Assembly (NCBI GenBank): GCA_913055615.1
Contig: CAJXKK010000004.1
Location: 62,001 to 126,000, forward strand
Length of the DNA: 64,000 nt
Source of the DNA: an uncultured Ectothiorhodospiraceae bacterium
GTDB taxonomy: Bacteria > Pseudomonadota > Gammaproteobacteria > XJ16 > Halofilaceae
Direction: 5' to 3'
The first letter of the stretch is position 1. Each line of letters opens with the position of its first letter. The notes beneath the pieces are model-generated. The model saw only the letters and a program-made list of their open reading frames with translations. It was not told the origin of the DNA and did not search any database. The position numbers and the translations under genes were made by a program. This document shows positions 50,150 through 59,838 of the stretch, piece by piece.

Positions 50150-50338
50150 TCAGGAGGCGCTGCAGGTACGGATGCCGAGTACACGGTACAGCGGGCACCA
50201 CCCGATCAACGCGGTTGCCAGTGGCACAAGGCCAATCCAGCCCCACGGAGACTCTGGGCCCGTAATGGCAAGTGCGATCAGGCCGATACCGATCACCACC
50301 CGAACGCCGCGGTCCAGTCCACCCATATTTCGAGACAT
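50150..50338 (-). CDS. DUF2892 small membrane protein
   Basis: A 62-residue protein: MSRNMGGLDRGVRVVIGIG, a helix (about residues 12-30), PWGWIGLVPLATALIGWCPLY and a C-terminal GIRTC. This is the DUF2892 (YgaP-C-terminal-like) pattern with two Cys. It lies between the Crp/Fnr regulator and cydA. Family function is unknown; members are often linked to rhodaneses or sulfur metabolism. Confidence 0.85.
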   Translation of the reverse strand: MSRNMGGLDRGVRVVIGIGLIALAITGPESPWGWIGLVPLATALIGWCPLYRVLGIRTCSAS

Positions 50339-50396
50339 CGCTTCCTCCTCAATCGTGTTGAACTGATGGAAGGATGTGTCAAATCCGCGCGTGTGT

Positions 50397-50413
50397 CCGT
50401 GACAAAGTCACGG
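50397..50413. repeat. inverted repeat between regulator and DUF2892
   Basis: CCGTGAC-AAA-GTCACGG, 7-bp arms, just after the regulator stop. Could be a terminator stem or an operator for the DUF2892 gene. Confidence 0.4.
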
Positions 50414-50416
50414 AAG

Positions 50417-51085
50417 TCACCGACCACCGCAGACGGTGAGCGCGGCGCTATCAAGCAGGCGGATCTGTCCTCGCGCAGCGTGGATCCAGCCACGCGCGAC
50501 GAATCGTGTGAGCCCGCGCGAGATCACCTCGCGGGCGCTTCCGAGTTCGGCGGCCAGCTCCTGGTGGGTCAATCGAATCTCACCGGCCTCGTCGGCAAGG
50601 TCGAGGAGCGTCAGGGCGAGGCGCTGTTCGAGTGGAGTCAGCGCCACGGACTCGATGCGCTGCACCAGCTGGGCCAGGCGCCCCCCGAGTCCGGAGAAAA
50701 CGAATCTGCGGAAATCACTGGAAGTTGCCAGCGCCTCCTCGAACAGCCGCTGCGACAGCATCAAGGCGGAGGCATCCGCCTCGACGATGCCGGTGGCGGG
50801 GTAGTGATCATGGGACAGCAGGCAACTGGTGGTCAGGAAACAGCCCTGGCCAGGGCGGACGCGGTAGAGCACGATCTCGCGCCCTTGCTCGTTGATGATC
50901 TCGACCCGGATCTGGCCGGCCACCAGCATGAGGTAGTCCGAGCAGGGGCTGCCTGGCTCGAACAGGACCGTGTCACGCTCCAGTCGGGCGAAACTCGCCT
51001 GTTGCAGGGTTTGCCCGACGACCGGATCACCGCTCGAGGCGAGCTCGGGGAACTGCGACTGCCATAGTGAAGTAATATCGGACAT
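50417..51085 (-). CDS. Crp/Fnr-family transcriptional regulator
   Basis: A 222-residue protein with a cyclic-nucleotide-binding-like sensor domain (residues 25-140) and a C-terminal winged HTH (LTHQELAAELGSAREVISRGLTRF). No N-terminal FNR Cys cluster is seen, so it is not a classical oxygen-sensing FNR. The recognition helix E-x-x-SR is of the type that reads TTGAT half-sites, matching the box near cydA. Cys residues at about 48, 81 and 88 lie in the sensor domain. A role in controlling cydABDC or the downstream molybdoenzyme locus is inferred. Confidence 0.85.
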   Translation of the reverse strand: MSDITSLWQSQFPELASSGDPVVGQTLQQASFARLERDTVLFEPGSPCSDYLMLVAGQIRVEIINEQGREIVLYRVRPGQGCFLTTSCLLSHDHYPATGIVEADASALMLSQRLFEEALATSSDFRRFVFSGLGGRLAQLVQRIESVALTPLEQRLALTLLDLADEAGEIRLTHQELAAELGSAREVISRGLTRFVARGWIHAARGQIRLLDSAALTVCGGR

Positions 51086-51192
51086 GGTAAAGACACCGCG
51101 TCTGGCCGTTCCGTAACGGGAGAGTCGAAGGGCAAATTAGCAGGATCCGGGCAGTGGGACTATCACACCAGGGTCGGGCATTGCCCTTCGAG

Positions 51193-51211
51193 TACACGCG
51201 GCCTGCGTGTA
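51193..51211. promoter_or_regulatory. inverted repeat upstream of the xdhC operon
   Basis: TACACGC-GGCCT-GCGTGTA, 7-bp perfect arms in the 240-bp gap between the Crp/Fnr gene and the xdhC-like gene. A candidate operator; no promoter hexamers were convincing. Confidence 0.3.
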
Positions 51212-51325
51212 GCAGGTGTCATGATTGGCCGTAACCTTATGCGGCCCCGGCAACCCGCGATTGCACCGGCTCGGCGTAAGGCAGATGATAGTCATTGATC
51301 AGCCCCGCTTTGCGTGAGGTATTCC

Positions 51326-51667
51326 ATGGCGAAGACGAACACCGCCGGACCCGGTCCGGATAACGTGCTGGAGCAGGCCTCCGCCTGGCGTGAGGCGGGC
51401 CAGGATGTCGCGCTGGCGACGGTCGTCTCCACCTGGGGGTCTGCGCCGCGCCGGCCCGGCGCGCAGCTGGCGGTTACGGCCGCGGGCGACATGGCCGGCT
51501 CGGTCAGCGGTGGCTGTATCGAGGGCGCGGTGATCGCCGAGGCGCGCGAGGTCATGGAGGAGGGTGAGCCGAAACTGCTCGAGTTCGGCGTGACCAACGA
51601 CCAGGCCTGGGAGGTCGGCCTCGCCTGTGGCGGCCGGATCGAGGTGTTCGTGGAGCGCTTCGACTGA
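51326..51667 (+). CDS. XdhC/CoxI N-terminal domain protein
   Basis: A 113-residue protein matching the N-terminal half of XdhC/CoxI. The core LATVVSTWGSAPRRPGAQLAV followed by GSVSGGCIEGAVIAEARE is the conserved pattern with Cys in the GGC motif. XdhC-family proteins bind Mo cofactor and bring it to the apo-enzyme after sulfuration. Here the family is split: the C-terminal Rossmann half is encoded by the next gene, which overlaps by 1 bp. ATG at 51326 chosen; a GTG at 51314 is possible. Confidence 0.85.
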   Translation: MAKTNTAGPGPDNVLEQASAWREAGQDVALATVVSTWGSAPRRPGAQLAVTAAGDMAGSVSGGCIEGAVIAEAREVMEEGEPKLLEFGVTNDQAWEVGLACGGRIEVFVERFD

Positions 51668-52344
51668 TGGAGCGCGCGACCCGTGAACAGCTCCTCGCCG
51701 ACCGCGCGGCCGGTCGGCCCGTCGTGCTCGCCACGGCGCTCGACAATGGCGAGCAACGGCTGCTCCATCGCGACGAAGGGGCGGCGCCTTTCGCCGAGGC
51801 CGCGGCGGCGACGCTGCGTTTCGATCGCGCGGAGACGCGCGAGATCGACGGCCGGCGCTGGCTGTTCAACCCGTGGAATCCGCCGCTGCGGCTCTACATC
51901 GTTGGCGCCGTGCACATTGCGCAGTCGCTGGCGCCGCTCGCGGCGCACACCGAGTTCAACGTGACCGTCATCGATCCCCGGCGGACCTTCGCCACCGCTG
52001 CGCGCTTCCCCGGTGTCGCTCTGGATACGGCCTGGCCGGACGAGGCGCTGGCCACGTACACGCTGGACAGCCGCAGCGCGGTAGTGACCCTGACCCACGA
52101 TCCCAAATTGGACGACCCGGCGCTGGCGGCCGCGCTCGAAAGCGAGGCGTTCTATATCGGTGCACTCGGCAGTCGCCGTACGCATGCCGGGCGCCGCGAA
52201 CGCCTGGCCGGGCAGGGCTTTGGCGAGGACCGGATCAACCGGATACATGCCCCGGTCGGGTTCTCGATCGGCGCGCGCGGACCGGCGGAGATCGCCATCT
52301 CCATCCTTGCCGAGGCGATCTCCGTGCTGCGTACCGGGCAGTAA
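51667..52344 (+). CDS. XdhC/CoxI Rossmann domain protein
   Basis: A 225-residue protein. After an 80-residue variable region it has LYIVGAVHIAQSLAPLA (the usual dinucleotide loop is GAGHVAQ; here Gly-Ala-Val-His), VTVIDPRRTFATAARFP and YIGALGSRRTHAGRRERL, then RIHAPVGFSIGARGPAEIAISI. Together with the preceding gene it makes a complete XdhC. The altered loop (Gly to Val) is a mild departure from the family. Likely acts in Mo-cofactor insertion for CoxL. Confidence 0.85.
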   Translation: MERATREQLLADRAAGRPVVLATALDNGEQRLLHRDEGAAPFAEAAAATLRFDRAETREIDGRRWLFNPWNPPLRLYIVGAVHIAQSLAPLAAHTEFNVTVIDPRRTFATAARFPGVALDTAWPDEALATYTLDSRSAVVTLTHDPKLDDPALAAALESEAFYIGALGSRRTHAGRRERLAGQGFGEDRINRIHAPVGFSIGARGPAEIAISILAEAISVLRTGQ

Positions 52345-52367
52345 ACGCCACCGCGGGGAGCGCCATC

Positions 52368-53594
52368 ATGAGCTTCGATCCGCATGCCGCGCGTGCCGAC
52401 TTCCCGCTGCTTCGGCGCGACCACGAACCGGCGCTGCACTACCTGGACAACGCGGCCACCGCACAGGTCGCGGCCCCCGTGCTCGAAGCGATCCACGCCC
52501 ACGAGACCACGAGCCGGGCCAATGTCCTGCGCGGCGTCCACCGCCTGGCGGAGGCGGCGACCGAGGCCTATGGCACCGCCCGGGAGACGGTCGCCTGCCA
52601 CCTCAACGCCGTTGATCCCGACGAGATCGTATTCACCAGCGGCTGTACGGCCGCGCTCAACCTGGTCGCGCACGCCTTCGGCGCGACGCTGGCGCCGGGT
52701 GATGAGGTGGTCATCTCGGAACTGGAGCATCACTCCAACATCGTGCCGTGGCAGATGCTGCGCGATCGCACGGGAATCGGGCTCCGGGTGATCCCGGTAA
52801 CAGAGGAGGGTCGGCTGGATCTGACCCTCCTCCCCGATATCGTCGGACCCCGTACAAGGCTGATCGCGGTAACCCACGCATCCAACGTCACCGGGGCGTT
52901 GACCGAGGTCGGCCCCATCGTCGACGCGGCCCGCGCCGTCGGCGCCCGCGTGCTGCTCGACGGTGCCCAACAGGTTCCCCACGCACGAGTGGACGTGCAG
53001 GCGCTCGGCGTCGATTTCTACTGTTTCTCCGGCCACAAGGTCTTTGGCCCCAACGGCATCGGCGTCCTCTGGGCCAGGCGCGAGCTGCTCGCCGACCTGC
53101 CGCCGTTCCTCGGCGGTGGCGAGATGATCCGCCGCGTCAGGCTGTCGGAGACGACCTGGGCACCGCCGCCGCAGCGGTTCGAAGCGGGCACGCCGCCCAT
53201 CGCCCAGGCCGTCGGCCTGGGCGCGGCGCTGCGCTGGCTCGGGCGACACGATATCGATGCCGTCGGCCGTCACCTCGAGGCACTGACGCAACGACTGGTC
53301 GAGGGCCTGCACACGCTCGGCACGGAGCGGGTCCGCGTTCTCGGTCCCGGGTCCGGGCACCCGCGGGGACCGCTGGTCGCCTTCGATGTTCCGGGGGCGC
53401 ATCCGCACGATATCGCGCAACTGCTCGACGGCCATGGCGTTGCCGTGCGTGGCGGGCACCATTGCGCCCAGCCGCTGATGGACGCCTACGATCTGGCCGG
53501 TACGACGCGCGCCAGTCTCGCGCTTTATAATGACGCGGCCGATGTCGACGCCTGCCTGGAAGCGCTGGAGACCGCCTTGCGGAAACTGCTATGA
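52368..53594 (+). CDS. SufS-type cysteine desulfurase
   Basis: A 408-residue class II cysteine desulfurase. PLP Lys is in DFYCFSGHKVFGPNGIG; active Cys in AVRGGHHCAQPLMD, the SufS-type loop. Also LDNAATAQV at the N-terminus and HHSNIVPWQ for PLP. It supplies persulfide sulfur. The location between xdhC and coxG, with a SufU-like partner next door and no sufBCD, suggests a dedicated role in the maturation of the CoxSLM enzyme (Mo=S group or Fe-S clusters); in Rhodobacter XdhC works with a NifS-like desulfurase. ATG at 52368. Overlaps the next gene by 4 bp. Confidence 0.92.
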   Translation: MSFDPHAARADFPLLRRDHEPALHYLDNAATAQVAAPVLEAIHAHETTSRANVLRGVHRLAEAATEAYGTARETVACHLNAVDPDEIVFTSGCTAALNLVAHAFGATLAPGDEVVISELEHHSNIVPWQMLRDRTGIGLRVIPVTEEGRLDLTLLPDIVGPRTRLIAVTHASNVTGALTEVGPIVDAARAVGARVLLDGAQQVPHARVDVQALGVDFYCFSGHKVFGPNGIGVLWARRELLADLPPFLGGGEMIRRVRLSETTWAPPPQRFEAGTPPIAQAVGLGAALRWLGRHDIDAVGRHLEALTQRLVEGLHTLGTERVRVLGPGSGHPRGPLVAFDVPGAHPHDIAQLLDGHGVAVRGGHHCAQPLMDAYDLAGTTRASLALYNDAADVDACLEALETALRKLL

Positions 53595-54040
53595 GCACGG
53601 ACCTGTATCAGGAGGGCTTACTCGCTCTCGCCGGCGCGGCCGAGGGCGAGGGGCGGCTCGACGACCCGGATGTCACTCTGACACTGGATAACCCGCTGTG
53701 CGGCGACCGGGTAACGCTCGATCTGCATTGCGATCAGGCGGGGCGGATCGCGGCCCTGGGCCACCATGTCCGTGGCTGCGTACTCTGCCGGGCGGCCGCG
53801 AACCTGCTGGGTCAACAGGCGATCGGCCAGGATGCCGCTTCGCTGGACACGCTGCAGCGCGCCATCAAGGGCGCTCTGCGCGGGCGGCATGCCTGGCCGA
53901 CGGACGAGCGCTGGCAGGACCTGACGCTGTTCGAACCGGCGGCGGCGCACAAGAGCCGCCACGAGTGTGTCCTTTTGCCGTTCGAGGCCGTGGTGGAGGC
54001 GTTGCGTCAGCACGGCGAGGGCGGCGCCACGGGTACGTAA
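53591..54040 (+). CDS. SufU/IscU-like scaffold
   Basis: A 149-residue NifU-N-like protein. NPLCGDRVTLDL (first Cys and Asp), HVRGCVLCRAAANL (second Cys) and SRHECVLLPFEAV (third Cys) match the three-Cys/Asp active site of SufU/IscU. Following SufS with a 4-bp overlap, as in SufS-SufU pairs. In Firmicutes SufU serves as sulfur-transfer protein or scaffold. The SufSU pair here is next to molybdenum-enzyme genes rather than sufBCD. Confidence 0.85.
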   Translation: MSTDLYQEGLLALAGAAEGEGRLDDPDVTLTLDNPLCGDRVTLDLHCDQAGRIAALGHHVRGCVLCRAAANLLGQQAIGQDAASLDTLQRAIKGALRGRHAWPTDERWQDLTLFEPAAAHKSRHECVLLPFEAVVEALRQHGEGGATGT

Positions 54041-54127
54041 ACCGCGGCGTCTGATAATTTGTCGGTCACGATTTGTCCGGGGTGGCCACGATCGCCCCGG
54101 TCTGGACAACGAACAGGCGGACTCGCT

Positions 54128-54712
54128 ATGGAACTGCAACAGGAACGCCAGCTACCCCTGCCGCGGGACACCGTATGGGATGCGCTCAACGATCCAGAGG
54201 TCCTCAAGGCCTGTATCCCGGGCTGCGAGTCGTTCGACCGGGTCGACGACAACGCCTATGAGGCCGCGGTCAAGGCAAAAGTCGGCCCGGTCAATGCGCG
54301 CTTCAAGGGCAAGGTGACGCTCACCGACCTGAATCCGCCGGCATCCTACTCGATGAGTTTCCAGGGGCAGGGCGGCCAGGCCGGCTTCGTCAAGGGATCC
54401 GCCGACGTTACGCTGACGGATACCGAAGGCGGTTGTACGGTCGGCTCCACCGCCAAGGCGCAGCTCGGCGGCAAGCTGGCCCAGCTCGGCAGCCGCTTGA
54501 TCGACGGCGCCGCGCGCAAGACGGCCAACGAATTCTTCGACAACTTCGTCGAGTACATGGGCGGCAGCGGCGAGCCCGGGGAAACGGCGGGCGAGACGGC
54601 TGCGGCAACGGTCGACAGTGCCGCCACCGCGCCCGCGCGCAGCCAGGCCTGGGTCTGGGCGGCGGTGGGCGCCGGGGTCGTGGGGGTCATCCTTGCCTTC
54701 GCCCTGTTGTGA
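54128..54712 (+). CDS. coxG: CO dehydrogenase-type membrane-anchor protein CoxG
   Basis: A 194-residue SRPBCC-fold protein: MELQQERQLPLPRDTVWDALND and LKACIPGCESF are the CoxG pattern. The C-terminus has a Gly/Ala-rich linker and a membrane helix (about residues 175-193, WVWAAVGAGVVGVILAFALL). CoxG binds menaquinone-like quinones in mycobacteria and attaches CO dehydrogenase to the membrane. ATG at 54128. Confidence 0.9.
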   Translation: MELQQERQLPLPRDTVWDALNDPEVLKACIPGCESFDRVDDNAYEAAVKAKVGPVNARFKGKVTLTDLNPPASYSMSFQGQGGQAGFVKGSADVTLTDTEGGCTVGSTAKAQLGGKLAQLGSRLIDGAARKTANEFFDNFVEYMGGSGEPGETAGETAAATVDSAATAPARSQAWVWAAVGAGVVGVILAFALL

Positions 54713-54916
54713 ATTCAGCCAACGGAGCACGGCGCGCCCGGCGGAACCATCTCGGCCGCACCGACCCCGGGGGTACCCCGGTGGCCAGGACTCGATTGCA
54801 AACTGCTTGATCGTCGGCGGGTTTCGCTTACACTCGGTGGCGGCAGGCCCATTCCTGAGGCAGGCGCACAACGCGGCCGGAAGGGGTATCAGGGACACAA
54901 CAAGAGGGTGCTGGTT

Positions 54917-55396
54917 ATGAACGTGTCGATGACCGTCAATGGCCGCTCGGTAACCGCCGATGTCGATCCTCCCACCCTGCTCACCGAATTTCTCCGCGAC
55001 CATCTCGGCCTGACCGGCACCCATGTTGGCTGCGACACGGGGCAGTGCGGCTCGTGCACCATCCACCTCGATGGCCGCGCCGTGAAGGCCTGTTCCGTAC
55101 TCGCTGCACAGGCCGAGGGCGCCCGGGTGGTCACCATCGAGGGCCTGGCTGACGGCAACGGTGATCTCCACCCGATGCAGGCGGCCTTCCGCGAGGAACA
55201 CGGTCTGCAGTGCGGCTTCTGCACGCCGGGCATGGTGATGGCGGCGGTCGACCTGGTGAATACGTATCCGAACGCCTCCGACACGACCATTCGGGAGAAT
55301 CTCGAAGGCAATATCTGTCGCTGCACCGGTTACGAAAATATCGTCCGCGCGCTCAAGTCCGGCGCGGCGGGCATGGGGGACCAGGGCAATGGGTGA
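54917..55396 (+). CDS. coxS: xanthine dehydrogenase-family [2Fe-2S] subunit (CoxS-like)
   Basis: A 159-residue subunit with two [2Fe-2S] clusters: plant-type [15 protein letters not shown] with its Cys partner, and the distal [14 protein letters not shown] with [10 protein letters not shown]. Starts with [12 protein letters not shown]; a GTG at 54908 would add three residues. Overlaps coxL by 8 bp. Electron relay from the Mo site to FAD. The order S-L-M differs from form I CO dehydrogenase (M-S-L) and agrees with form II. Confidence 0.94.
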   Translation: MNVSMTVNGRSVTADVDPPTLLTEFLRDHLGLTGTHVGCDTGQCGSCTIHLDGRAVKACSVLAAQAEGARVVTIEGLADGNGDLHPMQAAFREEHGLQCGFCTPGMVMAAVDLVNTYPNASDTTIRENLEGNICRCTGYENIVRALKSGAAGMGDQGNG

Positions 55397-57776
55397 ACCG
55401 ACAACAAAGATCGGCGGATCGACCAGGCGCTCCGAGGATAAACGCTTCCTCACCGGCCAGGGCCGCTATACCGACGACATCAACATGGCCGGCCAGACGT
55501 ACGCCTGCTTTGTCCGCTCCCCGCACGCCCACGCCCGTATCAACTCGATCGATACCAGCATGGCGCGCGACGCCGACGGCGTGCTCGCCGTGTTCACGGG
55601 CGAGGACCTGGCCAACGATGGCATCGGTGGGCTGCCCTGCGGCTGGCAGATCCACGATGTCAGCGGCGAGCCGATGGCGGAGCCGCCGCATCCGCTGCTG
55701 GCGCAGGGCAAAGCGCGCTATGTCGGCGACCACGTCGCCGTCGTAATCGCCGAGACGAAGCAGCAGGCGCGGGACGCAGCCGAACTGGTGGACGTCGACT
55801 ACGACATGCTCGATGCGGTGATCTCGCCAGCCAAAGCACTGGAGTCCGGTCAGCCGCTGGTCCACGACGAGGTCCCCGACAACCGCTGTTACACCTGGGA
55901 GCTCGGCGACAGCGGTGCGGCCGATGAGGCATTCGAGCGGGCCCATCACGTCACCAGCCTCGATCTGGTCAACAACCGGCTGATCCCGAACGCGCTGGAG
56001 CCGCGCGCGGCGGTGGCTTCCTACTCGCCGGGCGAGGATCACTACACGCTGTACACGACGTCGCAGAACCCGCACCTCGCACGGCTGCTGCTGTCCGCGT
56101 TCGTGCTCAACCTCCCCGAGCACAAGGTCCGTGTCGTATCGCCGGACGTCGGCGGCGGGTTCGGTTCGAAAATCTACCCGTACGCGGAAGAGGCGACGCT
56201 GACCTGGGCGTCGAAGAAGATCGGGCGGCCGATCAAGTGGACCGCCGAACGCGTCGAGTCCTTCCTCAGCGACGCCCACGGCCGCGACCACGTGACCCGC
56301 GCCGAGATGGCGCTCGATACCGACGGCCGGTTCATCGGCATGCGCGTCGACACCAAGGCCAATCTGGGCGCCTATCTGTCCACCTTTGCCTCGGCCGTGC
56401 CGACCATCCTCTACGCCACGCTGCTCGCCGGGCAGTACACCACGCCGGCGATCCACGCGCGGGTGACCGCCGTATTTACCCATACCGCCCCGGTCGATGC
56501 CTACCGCGGTGCGGGCCGACCCGAGGCGACGTATGTCGTTGAGCGCCTGGTGAGCCAGGCCGCCCGTGATATGGGGCTGTCGCAGGCAGAGATCCGCCGG
56601 CGCAACTTCATCCCGACCGATGCCTTCCCGTACCAGACGCCGGTGGCGCTGAATTACGACGTGGGCGACTACGACGCCACCCTGACGCGGGCCGAGGAGC
56701 TGGCCGACGTCGCCGGCTTCGAGGGCCGCCGTGAAGAGGCGCAGAAGCGCGGCAAATATCGCGGCATCGGCTACTCGACCTACATCGAGGCCTGCGGCCT
56801 GGCGCCGTCGAATATCGCGGGGGCGCTGGGCGCGCGCGCCGGGCTCTACGAGGCCGGCGAGGTCCGGCTGCACCCGACCGGCAAGGTAACCGTGTTCACC
56901 GGCTCCCACAGCCATGGCCAGGGTCACGAGACCACGTTCGCCCAGATCGTCTCGGATCGCCTGGGCATCCCGTTCGATGACGTCGATGTGGTCCACGGTG
57001 ATACCGACCGCAGCGCCTTCGGCATGGGCACCTACGGCTCGCGATCGCTGGCCGTCGGCGGCTCCGCCATTGTCAAGGCGATGGACAAGATCATCGACAA
57101 GAGCCGCAGGATCGCCGCCCACATGCTGGAGGCGGCCGAGGCCGACATCGAGTACGACGACGGCACCTTCCGCGTCGCCGGCACCGACAAGAGCCTGTCG
57201 ATGGCGGAGGTCGCGTTCTCCGCCTACGTGCCGCACAACTATCCGCTGGAGCAGCTCGAGCCGGGCCTCGACGAGAGCGCCTTCTACGACCCGACCAACT
57301 TCACCTATCCGGCCGGCAGCCACATCTGTGAGGTCGAGGTGGACCCCGATACTGGCCGGGTCGAGATCGTCAACTTCACTGCGGTCGACGACTTCGGCAA
57401 CGTCATTAATCCGATGATCGTCGAGGGACAGGTCCATGGCGGGCTGGCCCAGGGCATCGGCCAGGCCCTGCTCGAGGGTGCGGTCTACGATGCGGAGAGC
57501 GGCCAGCTCATCACCGGCACCTATATGGACTACACCATGCCGCGCGCCGATGACCTGCCGAGCTTCCGGGTCGATACCTGCAACACCCCCTGCACGCACA
57601 ACCCGCTCGGGGTGAAGGGCTGTGGCGAGGCCGGTGCCATCGGTTCGCCGCCGGCGGTCATCGACGCCATTATCGATGCGCTGCGCCCGCTCGGCGTAAC
57701 CGATCTGGAGATGCCGGCGACCCCGCTCCGGGTGTGGCAGGCGATCCAGGACGCCCAGGGCCGGCAGGTGGCCTGA
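55389..57776 (+). CDS. molybdopterin-binding large subunit, CoxL form II-type
   Basis: A 795-residue Mo-enzyme subunit. N-terminal domain [19 protein letters not shown], Mo-cofactor motif [14 protein letters not shown] and the active-site loop [13 protein letters not shown]. The catalytic Glu is in [16 protein letters not shown]. The loop AYRGAGR is the form II (putative CO dehydrogenase-like/BMS) signature; form I CoxL has AYxCSFR with a Cys that binds Cu. So this is unlikely to be a Cu-Mo CO dehydrogenase and the substrate is open (purines, aldehydes, nicotinate-like heterocycles or slow CO). Confidence 0.92.
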   Translation: MGEPTTKIGGSTRRSEDKRFLTGQGRYTDDINMAGQTYACFVRSPHAHARINSIDTSMARDADGVLAVFTGEDLANDGIGGLPCGWQIHDVSGEPMAEPPHPLLAQGKARYVGDHVAVVIAETKQQARDAAELVDVDYDMLDAVISPAKALESGQPLVHDEVPDNRCYTWELGDSGAADEAFERAHHVTSLDLVNNRLIPNALEPRAAVASYSPGEDHYTLYTTSQNPHLARLLLSAFVLNLPEHKVRVVSPDVGGGFGSKIYPYAEEATLTWASKKIGRPIKWTAERVESFLSDAHGRDHVTRAEMALDTDGRFIGMRVDTKANLGAYLSTFASAVPTILYATLLAGQYTTPAIHARVTAVFTHTAPVDAYRGAGRPEATYVVERLVSQAARDMGLSQAEIRRRNFIPTDAFPYQTPVALNYDVGDYDATLTRAEELADVAGFEGRREEAQKRGKYRGIGYSTYIEACGLAPSNIAGALGARAGLYEAGEVRLHPTGKVTVFTGSHSHGQGHETTFAQIVSDRLGIPFDDVDVVHGDTDRSAFGMGTYGSRSLAVGGSAIVKAMDKIIDKSRRIAAHMLEAAEADIEYDDGTFRVAGTDKSLSMAEVAFSAYVPHNYPLEQLEPGLDESAFYDPTNFTYPAGSHICEVEVDPDTGRVEIVNFTAVDDFGNVINPMIVEGQVHGGLAQGIGQALLEGAVYDAESGQLITGTYMDYTMPRADDLPSFRVDTCNTPCTHNPLGVKGCGEAGAIGSPPAVIDAIIDALRPLGVTDLEMPATPLRVWQAIQDAQGRQVA

Positions 57777-57790
57777 GGAGGGAACGACCC

Positions 57791-58585
57791 ATGTATGCAT
57801 TCGGTTACCACCGCCCGACGACCATCGACGAGGCCGTCACGCTGCTGGGCCAGTCCGAGGATGCCAGCGCCATCGCCGGCGGCCAGACGCTGCTGCAGAG
57901 CCTCAAGCAGCGCCTCGCCCAGCCCGGCGAACTGGTCGATCTGGGCGCCATCAAGGAGCTTTCGGGCATCGCCGTCGATGGCAGGACGGTCGTGATCGGC
58001 GCGCTCACGAAGCACAACGAGGTGGCCCTGTCATCCGAGGTGCGGAAAGCTGTCCCGGCGCTGGCCGACCTGGCCGGCGCCATCGGCGATCACCAGGTGC
58101 GCAATGTCGGCACCATTGGTGGATCGGTCGCCAACAGCGATCCGGCCGCCGACTATCCTGCGGCCGTGCTCGGCCTCGGCGCGACGGTCGAGACCAACCA
58201 GCGCCGGATCGCCGCGGACGACTTCTTCATCGATCTGTTCGAGACGGCGCTGGAGCCGGGGGAGCTGATCAAGGCGATCCACTTCCCGGTGCCGAAGCGG
58301 GCGGCCTACGTGAAGTTCGCGCAGCCGGCATCGCGCTACGCGCTGGCCGGCGTGATGGTGGCCGAGACCGGCGACGGTGTACGTCTCGCCGTCACCGGCG
58401 CCGGGGCCTGCGCCTTCCGGGTGCCGGCGATGGAGCAGGCGCTGGCCGGTGACTTCTCCGCCGACGCGATCAAGGGCGTGCAGGTGGACGCGGACGAACT
58501 CAACGACGACATCCACGGCACGCCCGCATACCGCGCGCACCTGGTGAACGTCCTGGCCCGGCGCGCCGTCGAAGCGGCGAGGTAG
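57791..58585 (+). CDS. coxM: FAD-binding subunit (CoxM-like)
   Basis: A 264-residue FAD subunit. The AIAGGQTLLQSLKQRLAQP and TIGGSVANSDPAADYPA motifs are the two FAD-contacting glycine-rich sequences of CoxM. Starts 14 bp after coxL. A 314-bp gap with two dispersed repeats separates it from coxD, so the downstream genes may have their own promoter. Confidence 0.94.
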   Translation: MYAFGYHRPTTIDEAVTLLGQSEDASAIAGGQTLLQSLKQRLAQPGELVDLGAIKELSGIAVDGRTVVIGALTKHNEVALSSEVRKAVPALADLAGAIGDHQVRNVGTIGGSVANSDPAADYPAAVLGLGATVETNQRRIAADDFFIDLFETALEPGELIKAIHFPVPKRAAYVKFAQPASRYALAGVMVAETGDGVRLAVTGAGACAFRVPAMEQALAGDFSADAIKGVQVDADELNDDIHGTPAYRAHLVNVLARRAVEAAR

Positions 58586-58641
58586 CCGCGCGATAAAGAC
58601 CGGGGAGCGAGTTGAAGAGCGGCGTATGTCGAGCTTTGCGT

Positions 58642-58699
58642 GGCGCGTCCGTGCGCCACGCCCTCCGGGCTGGCGCGCCAATCCGCTCCCGGCGGATCG
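58642..58699 (+). repeat. dispersed palindromic repeat, copy 2
   Basis: Aligns with the segment inserted at 21541-21600 (about 80% identity, one 2-nt gap). Internal arms GGCGCGTCC-GTGCGCC form a hairpin. It abuts the other repeat at 58702. Confidence 0.7.
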
Positions 58700-58701
58700 G
58701 T

Positions 58702-58770
58702 CAGCCCGACAGATCAGGCGCTTACGAGTGTCGGGCCGCAAGCCCGACCTACAGGACTCCCGCTAATCAG
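58702..58770 (-). repeat. dispersed palindromic repeat related to 36451-36567
   Basis: On the minus strand this reads CTGATTAGCGGGAGTCCTGT, then GTCGGGCTTGCGGCCCGAC as a near-perfect hairpin, then AAGCGCCTGATCTGTCGGGC. It matches the copy at 36451-36507 in inverted orientation but keeps the full hairpin. The rest of the coxM-coxD gap (58771-58899) has a GCGTGCTCTGCGCCTCTGCG segment that resembles another simple repeat family. Confidence 0.85.
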
Positions 58771-58899
58771 AGGTTCTCTTGCGTGCTCTGCGCCTCTGCG
58801 AGAAATGCTTTCTTTCTTTCGTGTCTGGCATACGCTTACGCAGGATCGCCGTTCGCCACGCGTTCATCCAATCCGCCACCCTGCTGAAACGGCCATGCC

Positions 58900-59830
<931 letters not shown>

Positions 59831-59838
<8 letters not shown>

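Noticed and set aside
55389-57776. Form I Cu-Mo CO dehydrogenase
   Set aside because: The AYxCSFR loop is absent; AYRGAGR and S-L-M order indicate form II.
55353-57800. 815-codon minus-strand open frame opposite coxL
   Set aside because: Antisense shadow of coxL; composition typical of reverse-frame translation, no motifs.
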